From Scleroderma bovista (Eukaryota > Basidiomycota > Agaricomycetes > Boletales > Sclerodermataceae): a DNA stretch of 64,000 nucleotides. The position numbers and the translations under genes were made by a program. The stretch is from the NCBI GenBank assembly GCA_037178675.1, contig JAYMGJ010000314.1:62001-126000 (forward strand). The letters are read 5' to 3'. Below, one piece after another: positions 12,900 to 22,154 of this stretch (the first letter of the stretch is position 1; each line of letters begins with the position of its first letter). The notes beneath the pieces are model-generated. The model had not been told where the DNA came from, did not search any database, and was given only the letters and a program-made list of their open reading frames with translations.

Positions 12900-13255
12900 A
12901 AGTAGCTGCAAGACCAGAGGGCTCCGCCACCTCCAGCCGCGAGATTGCCTCCAGTGAATGTCGGTCCACAGAGACCAGCCGAACCAGAAGCGCTCGAAGC
13001 GCTCCATGTACCTGCTCCAGTATCCCTGATCGAGGTCCCCTAAGCCGGCCTCGAAGGTTAGCTACGATGGGAGTGTACGTCGCACTTTCTTTTGTCATTT
13101 GTGTGCTAACAGGATATGTTTCCCGCTACGCGTGCACGATTTCATCGTGCAACAGCATTCATGCCCACGACGATGTCGAACTTGTCTGCATCACCTAACC
13201 TTACTACGCCCATGACCCATCCTGGTCTACAGACTAACCAGGAAGAGGTGGGGGA
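12900..13255 (+). pseudogene. Decayed inverted copy of the 13.9-15.0 kb gene
   Basis: This stretch matches, in opposite orientation, two exons of the intact gene at 13886-14986. It keeps GCTCCGCCACC..CCTCCA, GGTCCAC, CCAGTA and ATCGAGG.CCCCTAAGCCG (Pro-rich exon 4), then after a CTAACAG acceptor a segment with GATATGTTTC.CGCTACGCGTG and a Ser/Thr/Pro-rich stretch like NLPVSPRTATPTTRPGL of the intact copy. An extra base in the CCCCTAAG segment shifts the frame so that TAA falls in frame, and the first two exons of the intact gene are not found upstream. An open frame at 12424-12828 lies just before it but starts at TTG and does not match the intact gene. Best read as a degenerate duplicate. 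Confidence 0.6.
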
Positions 13256-13885
13256 TTTTTATTTGTTTATTGTTGTTGAGCATGTTTCATGAGGAGATCA
13301 AGAGCGTGAGGCAGAAATCAAGAAAACCGTCCGACAGTGGATCACGAACCATCTGATCAATGTGGTTCGATTTTGGCTTGCACCTTTACCCTTTCATCTC
13401 GCGAGCAGGCTGATGCCTCGATCAAAAGTACTGGAGTGGTTGTACACTGTACCAGGTTTCAGATAAGGCTGACCACTTGAAGCAGCGAGCAGCGCAAAAA
13501 TGTGGCGTAAGTAACAATTGTGCCACATCATATATGCAGTACCTGGCAACATTGTTAATAGGAACATCATTTCCATTATACTTTTACTGAAAAGAATTTA
13601 CAGGCAGCCTCCATCACAGGGAATCATATCTGGGGGTGATGTAGCAGGGGAGTACATGTTATCAGTATGACCGAAAAAGCTAACAATTTGATGCCGCAGT
13701 CTGGATATACAAAAAGAAACAGAAAGACGAGGCACAGGACGGAGAGTATGAACTAACGATAATATGTAAGGATGAGATGAGATGGAAGATGATCAAAGGA
13801 TCACTGGCAGCGGGGAAAGTATATCACCCCTCCGACTTGCTGCTCTCGCACGTCGGCTGTTCACTATGTATATCAACTCAATCCG
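13256..13885. other. Spacer between inverted gene copies
   Basis: No gene with support. It is the centre of the inverted arrangement formed by the decayed (+) and intact (-) copies, which converge here at their 3' ends. Confidence 0.4.
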
Positions 13886-14986
13886 CTATTTGGGCGGTGG
13901 AGTGGGTGGTCCTATAAAAATGGGTACAGACACAACCATTAGATCACTGCAACAGAACACACATGCATGGCTTACCAAATAGACCAGGGCGGGTCGTGGG
14001 CGTAGCAGTTCTAGGTGATACGGGCAAGTTTGACACCGTCGTGGGTGCCAATGCCGGATTGGCTATATGATAAAATCGTACACGCGTAGCGAGAAACATA
14101 TCACATTGGCATACAAATGGGCTACAAGGGAAAGGGCGACTTACGCCTCCATTGTGCCCAAGCTGGTAGGTTAGCCGGTGCGTTCCCGATCGGCTTAGGG
14201 GCCTCGATTTGAGGTACTGGTGCAGGCGCAGGCGCAGGAAGAGCTTTGGGTACTCTTTCTCGTCGGGTTGGCTTGTGCACGACACGCCAGGCAGGGCGAG
14301 CCTGTACGGGTGGACCATCGTCCATTGGAGGTGGTGTCAGAGCTGGGGGAGGGGGTGGCGGAGCTTCCTGGGGCTTTTGTGCAGGTACGGAATTTGGATC
14401 AGACTGGCGGAGAGAAGAGATCATTGGCGTACCGCTGGCTTCCAGTCAGGTGAATACTCGCCGCCAGCTCCATGTTTTGATTTGACAGCCATGAGCTCGG
14501 CGATTTCACTGTACGTGTTCGCCGTATCCATGTGGGATTACGTATATGGGGAGCATGTGCAAGTGTGCAGGTGATGTGATACATTGGGACGTGCAAATGC
14601 AGATGTAAACATGAATGGATGGACTATGAATCAGCGTCCCATGAACCCAGATGACCAAAGAAACAAGGATAAGGACGCGGACGAAGCCAGTGGCATGTCA
14701 TGTCCGATCTCTTCGGAGAACGAGAATAAGAAGGAAGAAGTAGGGTACTCACAATTGTAGCTGCCTCCGTTCATCCCTCAGCTTCCCCACCTCGGCGAGG
14801 AGGATCCTGACTTCACTGGCGAGCGCTTTACTGAAATCATTCAAGTACCTAAATCACCGAAGAGCAGTGAGACAGAAGGCCGGTCAGCATCTGTACTCTT
14901 TACAGTATAGGAAACGGGAGGCGTAAGAAATGATCTTACTTTGGAGGAGCGCCATTAAAGGGATTCGGGCCTTTATTCGAGGACAT
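13886..14986 (-). CDS. Conserved agaricomycete hypothetical protein, coiled-coil plus Pro-rich tail
   Basis: Six small exons (14986-14940, 14848-14753, 14508-14433, 14403-14145, 14062-13976, 13911-13886) sum to 197 codons, giving 196 residues. It begins MSSNKGPNPFNGAPPKYLND and continues as a charged amphipathic helix (ALASEVRILLAEVGKLRDERRQLQ, split here: the first 15 residues then KLRDERRQLQ) that is likely a coiled coil. Exon 3 gives FEIAELMAVKSKHGAGGEY. The second half is very Pro/Ala-rich with PPPPPP runs and an aromatic/basic patch (ARPAWRVVHKPTRRERV), ending PTPPPK. I recall similar uncharacterised proteins in mushrooms, from memory only; no catalytic motif is seen, so a scaffold role would be guesswork. 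A partial inverted copy lies at 12.9-13.25 kb. Confidence 0.78.
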
Positions 14987-15497
14987 ACCTCAACGAGACG
15001 GAAGGATAAGAATGAACAAAGAGGATATGTACTGATGCGCGGTTTGAAGGTAAGACTGACTGGCGTCGATGTGGATTGCCAAAGGCCGTGAGCGGCAATC
15101 GTCCGTAGCGAAAGGTCGTTGTCCAACACTGTTCTCCTTGTTGACAATCAAATGGCGGGAACCTGGACACGCCGGTAGCTGACAAATGTAAGAGCAAAGG
15201 TCTGGGGAACACGTGGAATCATGGGAAAAGGATCTTACAGTCAAACAACCGCACTGAACAGGCTTGAAACCACGAGGCTAATTGGCAAAGATTTTCACAA
15301 ATTGATCTGATAAAGAAAGAAAAAGCGTTTAGACAGGTCAGCAGAACGTTCTGTGTCTGCGGTGAACTGTAGCAGCTCAGTCCACGGTATGATAACGGTA
15401 CCAATGAAGTCAAGAAGGAACGATGTTTTCTTGAGCTAGTACGCACGTGACATGCGAAACTACAAAAGCAAGCTGTGACTTTTGCCAATGAACATCT
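14987..15497. other. Intergenic, no supported gene
   Basis: Short overlapping frames without motifs. It contains the promoter of the 13.9-15.0 kb gene and leads into the repeat that hosts the pogo element. Confidence 0.45.
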
Positions 15498-15567
15498 CAA
15501 CTCGAAATGCCGCCTGCGTCAGCAGAACCCTTGCTTAGCGGGAATGGCCTAAGTTCAAAATTACAGC
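15498..15567 (+). repeat. Short dispersed repeat, copy interrupted by the pogo element
   Basis: Starts CTCGAAATGCCGCCTGCGTC and runs through GCAGAACCCTTGCTTAGCGG. It matches 20716 onward nearly base for base at its start, and its CAGAACCCTTGCTT core recurs at 18277, 18435 and 20903. The pogo element begins immediately after it. Confidence 0.55.
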
Positions 15568-15569
15568 TA

Positions 15570-15592
15570 CAGTTGATTGTCTCATAGTGCAT
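15570..15592 (+). repeat. Left terminal inverted repeat of pogo element
   Basis: CAGTTGATTGTCTCATA followed by GTGCAT; flanked on the left by TA. Matches the complement of 18152-18174 at 22 of 23 positions. Confidence 0.88.
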
Positions 15593-15745
15593 AAGGTCAG
15601 GCTGAGGAAGTTTTCATGCACTATGGGGGGAATGCAAGAGGCTCATGTCACACATAGTGTGACAAAGATTACTAATTTGTGACACGAAGCAAAGACAAGC
15701 CCTAGTAGTACTAGTAATCGTAGTTCAACGAAGTTGACTGGGTAC

Positions 15746-17893
15746 CTATCTTCGCCAGTATGAATCTAATGTCGACTGCTTTGCATTTTTCATCTCCATT
15801 TGCCTAAGATGGCCACGGAAACGATGCAATTCGTGTGGTAGGGAAAGGTTGTCAGAGTAACCAAACCTCCAACATGCGGCCTCAAGTTTCTCGCACATCT
15901 GCACCACATCAGAAAGAGTCAGGCCTGCGGATAAGTCATTTTCGCCATCTTCGTCCTCACTATCATCGACCTCGATGATTTCTCCTTTCTCGACCGCGAT
16001 GAGGTGCTTGACATGGGCAACAATTTCGGCGTCCCCACCTGGAAACTTGTCAGGTTCCATCCGAGCATCACGCTCTTCCTTCGGTTCCACAAGCTCATCC
16101 ACAGACGGAACATTCTCCCCAACCCCTTTTATCTTGTGAAGTTCTTCGACAGCGGCAAGAAGATCCTTCTCGATTGCAGTAATTTGAGGTGCTATGACCT
16201 GAGTCGGGCGTTGGATACAGATTTTTAGGCGCGAATCGTTAGCAGCAGCAGCAGCAAGTCTCTCGACTTCTTGAGTGGCTGCTGTGGTATTGTTTTCTGT
16301 GGTGAGTATGGCATCAATTGCAGGCCGCCAGTCCCCATCCACATATCCTGCTCCCAGCAGTAACTTGAGGCGAGACTCCACATCAGGCAAGGTCATGACA
16401 TCGGATGATGCAAATTCACGTAGGATGTCCCAGGCGACAGGATTCATATGTGCAGGAAGGGCGGCAGGATCGTAAATACTGGGGGACTATTGAGTCATGC
16501 TCTACAGTTGGATTGCCTTTATGTTACGAACCTCTGAATGCCTGCATGTGCCCAGCAGTGCTCGATTGTTGACGCTTTCACAGCTGCCCATGCGTCCTTC
16601 GCCATTATCATGGCTTCGAGCAGATTAATTTTATAGATGTCATTTTCTCCAGCTTCTTCAAGATCTACAGCACGCATGCTGAATGCACAGCGGTACTGAG
16701 CTTTGAAGCATCGGATAATACCCGCATCGAGAGGCTGAACATATGATGTTAAGTTGGGCTCAAAGTATTCTATCTGAACGTTCCGGGGCAGAAAGTCAAT
16801 ATAGTGGCCACTGAAGTTGTCGATTATGAGGCAGACATGGCGGTTCTGCCTGCGCATCTTCAAATCAAATGCCTTCACCCAGCTGATCCAATAGAATAAT
16901 GAGCACATCCCTTGTGGTACAAGTTATGAGTCACTCACTCTTCGAATAACTCAGCGGTCATCCATGCCTTTTTGTTATTACGGTAATCAAATCCATAAGA
17001 AGCTGGCGTGTTATTCTTAAAGACGCGTGGCTTCTTGTACCTGCCAATGAAAAACACCGGCATCTTCTCACTCCCATCAGAATTACAGGCAAAGCCCAGG
17101 GTCAGACGGAACTTGTCCTTTTTCTTTCCACTCATCTGCTTCACTGACAATCCTTGATCAGGTGGAGCACTGAATCAAGGTCAGTAAGTAATAAAATACA
17201 ATGAATAAGATAGCTGCCTTACAATGCGAAGAGACTTGTCTCATCAAAGTTCCAGCGGTCTCTAGGGGCAAATTTTTCCAAGACCTTCGCAATACGGTGC
17301 CACTCAGCTTCGACAGCAACAAGGTCAACAGATCCTGCTTCACCATGTCGTCGGTGTTCTCGTAAGTTATATGTTTTGGTGAATGATGTCACCCATCCAT
17401 CACCGGTGAGCCGTTCCTCTTCCGGAACATCCAGTAGGTCTTCAAATCTCCTCCGTTTCTCTCGCAACATCGGCCCAGTGAAATGCTCTCGCTTATCCTC
17501 CATGGCACGAATCCAACAAACGAGAGCCTTTTCAACATCTGGCCGAGTGACTATCCGAGGTCTCTTTGAAGACAGTGCACTAGGATTGTCATGCATGCGT
17601 TGTTCTAGGTTTGTGCGAGTCTTCAACTTTCTTGACAGTGTTGACTGAGTAAACACCAAAGCCCCTGTGTGTTTTGTTGCAAAGTGCTGGACCACATCTG
17701 CCTGCGAAGTGGTTGGATGCTCATCAATGTAGGCAAAGACTGTCAGCCAGTCATGGAGGGTGAGATTTTCCCGGGAACTGGTGTTTTGTTGTTTGGCTGA
17801 TGTTGCTGGTGTATCTTTCGAGGGTTTTTGCATGGGTTTACGGGCATATGGAGCTGGTTTTGGACGTGGTTTTCGGCGCATGATCTCAGACAT
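15746..17893 (-). CDS. pogo/Tigger-like transposase (CENP-B-type HTH, DDE_1)
   Basis: Four exons (17893-17223, 17169-16939, 16882-16532, 16478-15746) total 1,986 nt, exactly 661 residues plus stop. Transposase binds the element ends and cuts and joins DNA in the nucleus. The N-terminus is basic. Then comes a helix-turn-helix region (LTLHDWLTVFAYIDEHPTTS .. QSTLSRKLKTR) and a second CENP-B-like HTH (PDVEKALVCWIRAMEDK .. GWVTSFTKTYNLREHRRHGEAG). The catalytic core has FDETSLFA (first Asp), LIIDNFSGH (second Asp) and QPLDAGIIRCFKAQYR (third Asp), the DDD pattern of pogo. A long C-terminal extension has an acidic run (VDDSEDEDGEND) and ends KQSTLDSYWRR, which fits a PCNA-interaction motif. ATG 17893 opens MSEIMRRKPRP; the frame upstream is open without another ATG. 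Confidence 0.9.
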
Positions 17894-18151
17894 GGTGGGG
17901 TGACTGTTGGAATGGACACGAGATGAAAATTTTACAACATGGCTGTAAGGTAGAACTACACAGATGGATGAGCTACTACCAAACCTGGATCCCAAACCTC
18001 TTCCAAATAGGTAGGTAATACTGCATATTTGTAGTTTTGGGGTATTCAGTATGTAATATGCACACTTTACCCAAATCCCCCGCGCCCGAGCCCACCCTGA
18101 GTCGGGCTGACGAAATTTTCATGCAGTATGATATTTATGCAGGGCGACAAA

Positions 18152-18174
18152 ATGCATTATGAGACAATCAACTG
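18152..18174 (-). repeat. Right terminal inverted repeat of pogo element
   Basis: Read on the minus strand it is CAGTTGATTGTCTCATA followed by ATGCAT; flanked on the right by TA. Confidence 0.88.
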
Positions 18175-18241
18175 TATTATGAAGTAATAACAAGTCCAAA
18201 CATACGAAGATACTAAACAACGGCCAGGAAAGGAAGGACTT

Positions 18242-18480
18242 TCAAAAGTTACATATTCTCATGACTGAAGGTATTCCCAGAACCCTTGCTTGGCGGGTGC
18301 AATTTGAATGGCGTACAGACTTGCAATGCGTTGGCAGGTCCTACGCCGATCTGAAAAAGAGCCAAGTTGATATTTCTCACGCTCGTCCAGAAAAGGGAAC
18401 ACTTTCAAAGTTGGGAGGTTCTCACGAAATAAGGTCTTCCCAGAACCCTTGCTTTGCAAGCAAGGGAATAGTGAATCTTG
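18242..18480 (+). repeat. Short dispersed repeat copies with hairpin end
   Basis: Two units. The first ends near CCAGAACCCTTGCTTGGCGG (18277-18296), probably the far half of the copy interrupted by pogo. The second ends at 18435-18465 with CCAGAACCCTTGCTT then CCCTTGCTT/AAGCAAGGG, a 9-bp inverted repeat with a three-base loop. GTTCTCACGA.ATAA.G upstream of the hairpin matches 20884-20900. Confidence 0.5.
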
Positions 18481-18540
18481 CATGACTAGTTTACTAGAGT
18501 TACAGTACTATCATGCATAAAAATGACAACATGGACTGGG

Positions 18541-18548
18541 TATAAATA
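18541..18548 (+). promoter_or_regulatory. TATA box of the 18.6-20.5 kb gene
   Basis: TATAAATA 29 bases upstream of the ATG at 18577; good position for a core promoter, though close to the start codon. Confidence 0.45.
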
Positions 18549-18576
18549 ATATTTCCGTGGTGACAGGCCGGCCAAC

Positions 18577-20487
18577 ATGAACCATTTCATTTTTCCTAGT
18601 AATTTGCAAGCTTCCAGAAACGGTAAGTCTTAATCGCCCTATCAGTCAGTCCCACGTTTTGGTGGTTTTTTTAGGCCCAATAAACACAGCATCACACATA
18701 ATACAGCAAGAGCCCGCAAAAGGGCTTTGAGGAGCCACCCCACCATGTTGAATGCAGTGGCGGGTAACGAACTTTACTATGGTCGCCCAAGTTTTGTCAC
18801 CCCTGGCATCCAGTCACAGTCTAGGACTGAGACAAAGTCAGCACAATCGTCCTTTGTTTCTTCTGGACCTGCCAAGCTATCTGTTTCGCACAAAACTCGA
18901 ATTGCAAGGCAGGTTTCTTCACCTACGACATCTCCCAATGGATCAGCTTCATCTATGGACCTGGTCGTCACTCGCCCAACTCCATCTATCGCGGACGCTG
19001 TTTCAGTCGAAGTCCTGGCTGAACAGCTACTCAATGACAGATACGCCAAAGTAGTAGTTGCGAGACTAGCCAATTATGCTCCCAAAGTTGATTGGACATC
19101 TAGTATGTGTGCGATCAGCTTTTGTCTGACTTGAAAGTTTACCTGTCGAGAATCATTCACGAATGTCCTCAAGTATCTCATATCCCCAGAAGCTGATGGC
19201 AACATCGCACATGGGTCAACCAAGGTGAGTGTATTGTGTCCATAGAATGTCGATCACTAACATTTATTCTGACAGTCATTTGACAGAGTTACCACAGATG
19301 AATTTGCAGCGCTTTCCTATCTCATCGAGGAATCACCAGCCTTCTTTCCAGGGAAACCAAAGTAAGCACTAATATATCGTTGTATTCCAACACTGATCAT
19401 GGTGACAGGTTAACCCACTGTCCTCAACGAAGTGTCATCATCATGGAGTGGCCACGAGCAACGCATGAATTCCCTCTAACTGATCTCGAGTGGGCAATCA
19501 TCCCTGCGGTGCTGCAGCTCCCCATTAACAGGCGGATACTTCGTGCCACCCTTGAGTCAAACTTTGCCTTGCAATCGTCGCATGGGTCCACCTTAACACC
19601 TGACCTTAGCCTTATGGTTGTGGCTCTGGAGCGGGCGGTGTTCGGGTGCAAGGATTCTCAGATTCTTGCCATTGTAGAATGTGCCTTCTCCCAGGACAGA
19701 GCTGTGTTGAGGGAGAAGGTCAAGAGGGAGCTTGCTGCCCACCCTGAGATAGTATTGGTCATTGTGATCATTGTCAGTGAGAGTCAAGACTACCATGGCC
19801 CAGCGGAGGAGTCAGAAGCTTGGCACGCATTTGCCAGCGAGGAGGAAACTCGAGATATCAATTCTTTCCTCAGTTTTGGTCAATCTGACATCAACTCCAC
19901 TGGACCAGGCCCCAATTTCAACGAAGATATTTTTGCACTCAAACCTGTTATAGTTGCCGGCCACCAGTGGTGTGACATCGCGTCTGTTGAGTATCGCGTC
20001 TGGGTCAAGGGTGATACCAGTGACAAGATCGATATTGACAAGGACAAGGCGACATGTGGTGTAGGTGACATATCTTATCTTTGCCCGCTATCCCTAATGT
20101 ACTGTTCTTGACTAGGGTCTATATCCTATGATTAAGATGAACGATGTCGAGTCAATGATCAAGAAGGGACTGATGAAAGCGAAACACTCTATTATCGCAT
20201 TCACAAAGAAGTTGGATCCTGGTGCCGATACGCATGCTTTGGAGAAGGCTGAAGTTAAACTTGCCATTGATTGGAGTGTTATTCAGTTGGGATTGGCAGC
20301 TGCGGTTGAGTTTACTGCCCATGCCCATTATCATCAATGGCATGGCTGTGTCTTACATGGAGGCAAGCGCGCTCTCTCTGATGACGAGGAAGATTTCAAC
20401 TCCCCCGCGAGCGCTGCCACTCCTTCTGTGGTCTCCCGTGATATCAGTCCCCCAGTTACCCGTTCTCAGAAGTTGCGGAAGTTGTAG
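18577..20487 (+). CDS. Uncharacterised protein with possible PD-(D/E)XK nuclease-like core
   Basis: Six exons (18577-18622, 18707-19102, 19151-19224, 19276-19361, 19409-20060, 20116-20487) sum to 542 codons, a 541-residue protein. The first splice is inferred (GTAAGT to TACAG); a shorter form could start at ATG 18745. The N-terminal 100 residues are Ser/Thr-rich. A helical region (LAEQLLNDRYAKVVVARLANY, conserved-looking) follows. The central part, about residues 262-300, has HGSTLTPDLSLMV, then ILAIVECAFSQDRAVLREK and a very hydrophobic strand (EIVLVIVIIVSES). That PD .. E-x-A .. strand order resembles restriction-endonuclease-like folds such as Uma2-type proteins, but no catalytic Lys is placed with confidence. 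The C-terminus is Ser/Pro-rich and basic. It sits between copies of a short repeat and next to a pogo element, with no frame damage. Function is unknown. Confidence 0.72.
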
Positions 20488-20715
20488 ATGATGGCCACAT
20501 TAGTTTCTTATCTGCATATTTCATCTCGTTCTCATTCTATTTTTTGCATTTGCTTGAACGACGACAGCGATCCACCACCACAATAATGACCCGCATGTTC
20601 TTGGATCTGTCAACAACAACCAATGCTACAGTAGTACCGCCGTGATTGACGGCAGTCTCCGGTCAGCTGCAGTGTGACATCTAGATACTTATTGTATATT
20701 TGTTGTATTTAGTAT
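20488..20715. other. 3' flank of the 18.6-20.5 kb gene
   Basis: AT-rich untranslated-looking sequence; nothing else seen. Confidence 0.4.
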
Positions 20716-20930
20716 ACTCGAAATGCCGACTGCGTCGGCAGAACCTTGCTTGACGAATTGAATTGGAGAATTGAATTGGAATGGCGAAAGTCAATTACAG
20801 TTATTCAAGGAGTACAATTTGCTTACTACTGAAGTGTATTGAAAGGTAACACTTCCAAAGAAGGCAAAAAGTTCAGTCGTAGGACGTTCTCACGATATAA
20901 CGAAGTCCCAGAACCCTTGTCAAGCAAGGG
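20716..20930 (+). repeat. Short dispersed repeat, uninterrupted copy
   Basis: Begins CTCGAAATGCCG and contains a perfect 7-bp inverted repeat TGCCGAC/GTCGGCA around 20723, then GCAGAACC-TTGCTT. It ends with CCAGAACCCTTGTCAAGCAAGGG. About 215 bp, no coding potential, with the size and features of a miniature element. It is the intact counterpart of the copy broken by pogo at 15568. Confidence 0.5.
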
Positions 20931-22089
20931 AATTACACTATGGAGTCATGGACTTAACTGAGGTGCATGTGAACCACCTCGTTCCTGGACATGAACACGA
21001 CGAGGACCATCAACTTCAGGTCTTTAGAGGACCTAGTATTTTCCTTTCCTTATTAACTTGATTTGACGTTCCAGATTAACTGCACAAGATTTGCAGAGCG
21101 ACAAAGGTGTCAAACCACGATCTATAGCGACTGATTTGATTATTAGAAAGCTAATTTGGCGCCCCCCAAACAGCTATGTAGCCATTAACAGCATGCTCAG
21201 CCGTACCAGAGAAGGATAGAACAGGCACCTCGGAGCTAGTCCGCAGGTCGGACGCAATGGCTTGTTATTCCCATAACTTAGGGACCAGATAATAGCACCG
21301 TCATGGACGGCAGGCACCTTGCCCAGACAACCACATGTAATGAACATTTATAGTACTGCTACACGGTTGAACTGACTCTCATTATAATGGAACAACAATT
21401 GTACCCTTGTTGCCACAGCTGAGTTAATTTCACGTGGACCTTTGGCGCGCATTCAAACCATCATATTCGCGGGTGACGAAAAAAAGGACACGCTTTTCCA
21501 GTTGCAGTGACCTTGCAGGGCAAGGTGACAAGGTGGACATTGGTCAATGTACTCACAAGTCAAAATCCACCAACGATCAAGATGTCGACCAGAAAACTGA
21601 TATTGCAATGACCAAACACCGGTTTGGCGACACCGAGCCCCTGGGTGCATCCGTCTATACTCAGTAGTCAACTCATTTATATGTGCATAGAGACCTCGTC
21701 GAGATGTCTTTCTGCCAATGATTTCCGCTAAAATGCCTTGTACTAATAGGACATCCCGCGAAAAAAAATCGAGGGGTTGCTGTTACGCGGCTTACGCTGG
21801 GAACTTCGCCTCTGTCCTCTCGTCCGCCATGCAATCCGAACTCAATCAATGACCCTTCTGTGGGAATGGAGACATACTTATACTGGATATGGATCACACG
21901 AATTATTCTGATAACCTGTGAACACCCTCCCCGACTCTTTCCCTTTGCCCGTCAATTGTGCTGCAGATGAGTGTGCAATAGTCGCTTATGATACTAACAG
22001 CATACGAGCTCCAAGTCAGACTTCACACTCAGGAAGTAGCCCGATATCGCCCAAAGAGGCAGCCAAAAGGTGCAGAGTTATCAAACTAA
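20931..22089. other. Intergenic, no supported gene
   Basis: No motif-bearing frame and no convincing splice structure. Left flank of the Helitron-derived block. Confidence 0.45.
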
Positions 22090-22154
22090 TTTATCCCTGG
22101 GGCACCACATTTCTTTGTTCCTCACATGACCTGCCAACCTAACCTATATATAGG
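22090..22154 (+). repeat. 65-bp direct repeat, left copy
   Basis: TTTATCCCTGGGGCACCACA through CCTATATATAGG. Identical over all 65 bases to 33767-33831. It abuts the broken end of the Helitron helicase: the last codons and stop of that frame lie inside this repeat. Confidence 0.9.

Larger units (their letters stand above)
15570..18174 (-). mobile_element. Complete pogo/Fot1-type DNA transposon (Tc1/mariner superfamily)
   Basis: A 2,605-bp element with terminal inverted repeats and a TA target duplication (15568-15569 and 18175-18176). Both ends start CAGTTGATTGTCTCATA and the 23-bp repeats (15570-15592; 18152-18174) differ at one position. Inside each end lies a 30-bp subterminal direct repeat (15596-15625 and 18101-18130, four mismatches) with the TTTTCATGCA core, a candidate transposase-binding site. 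The single gene is a transposase on the minus strand with all catalytic aspartates. The nearly identical termini and uninterrupted coding sequence suggest recent activity. Confidence 0.88.
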
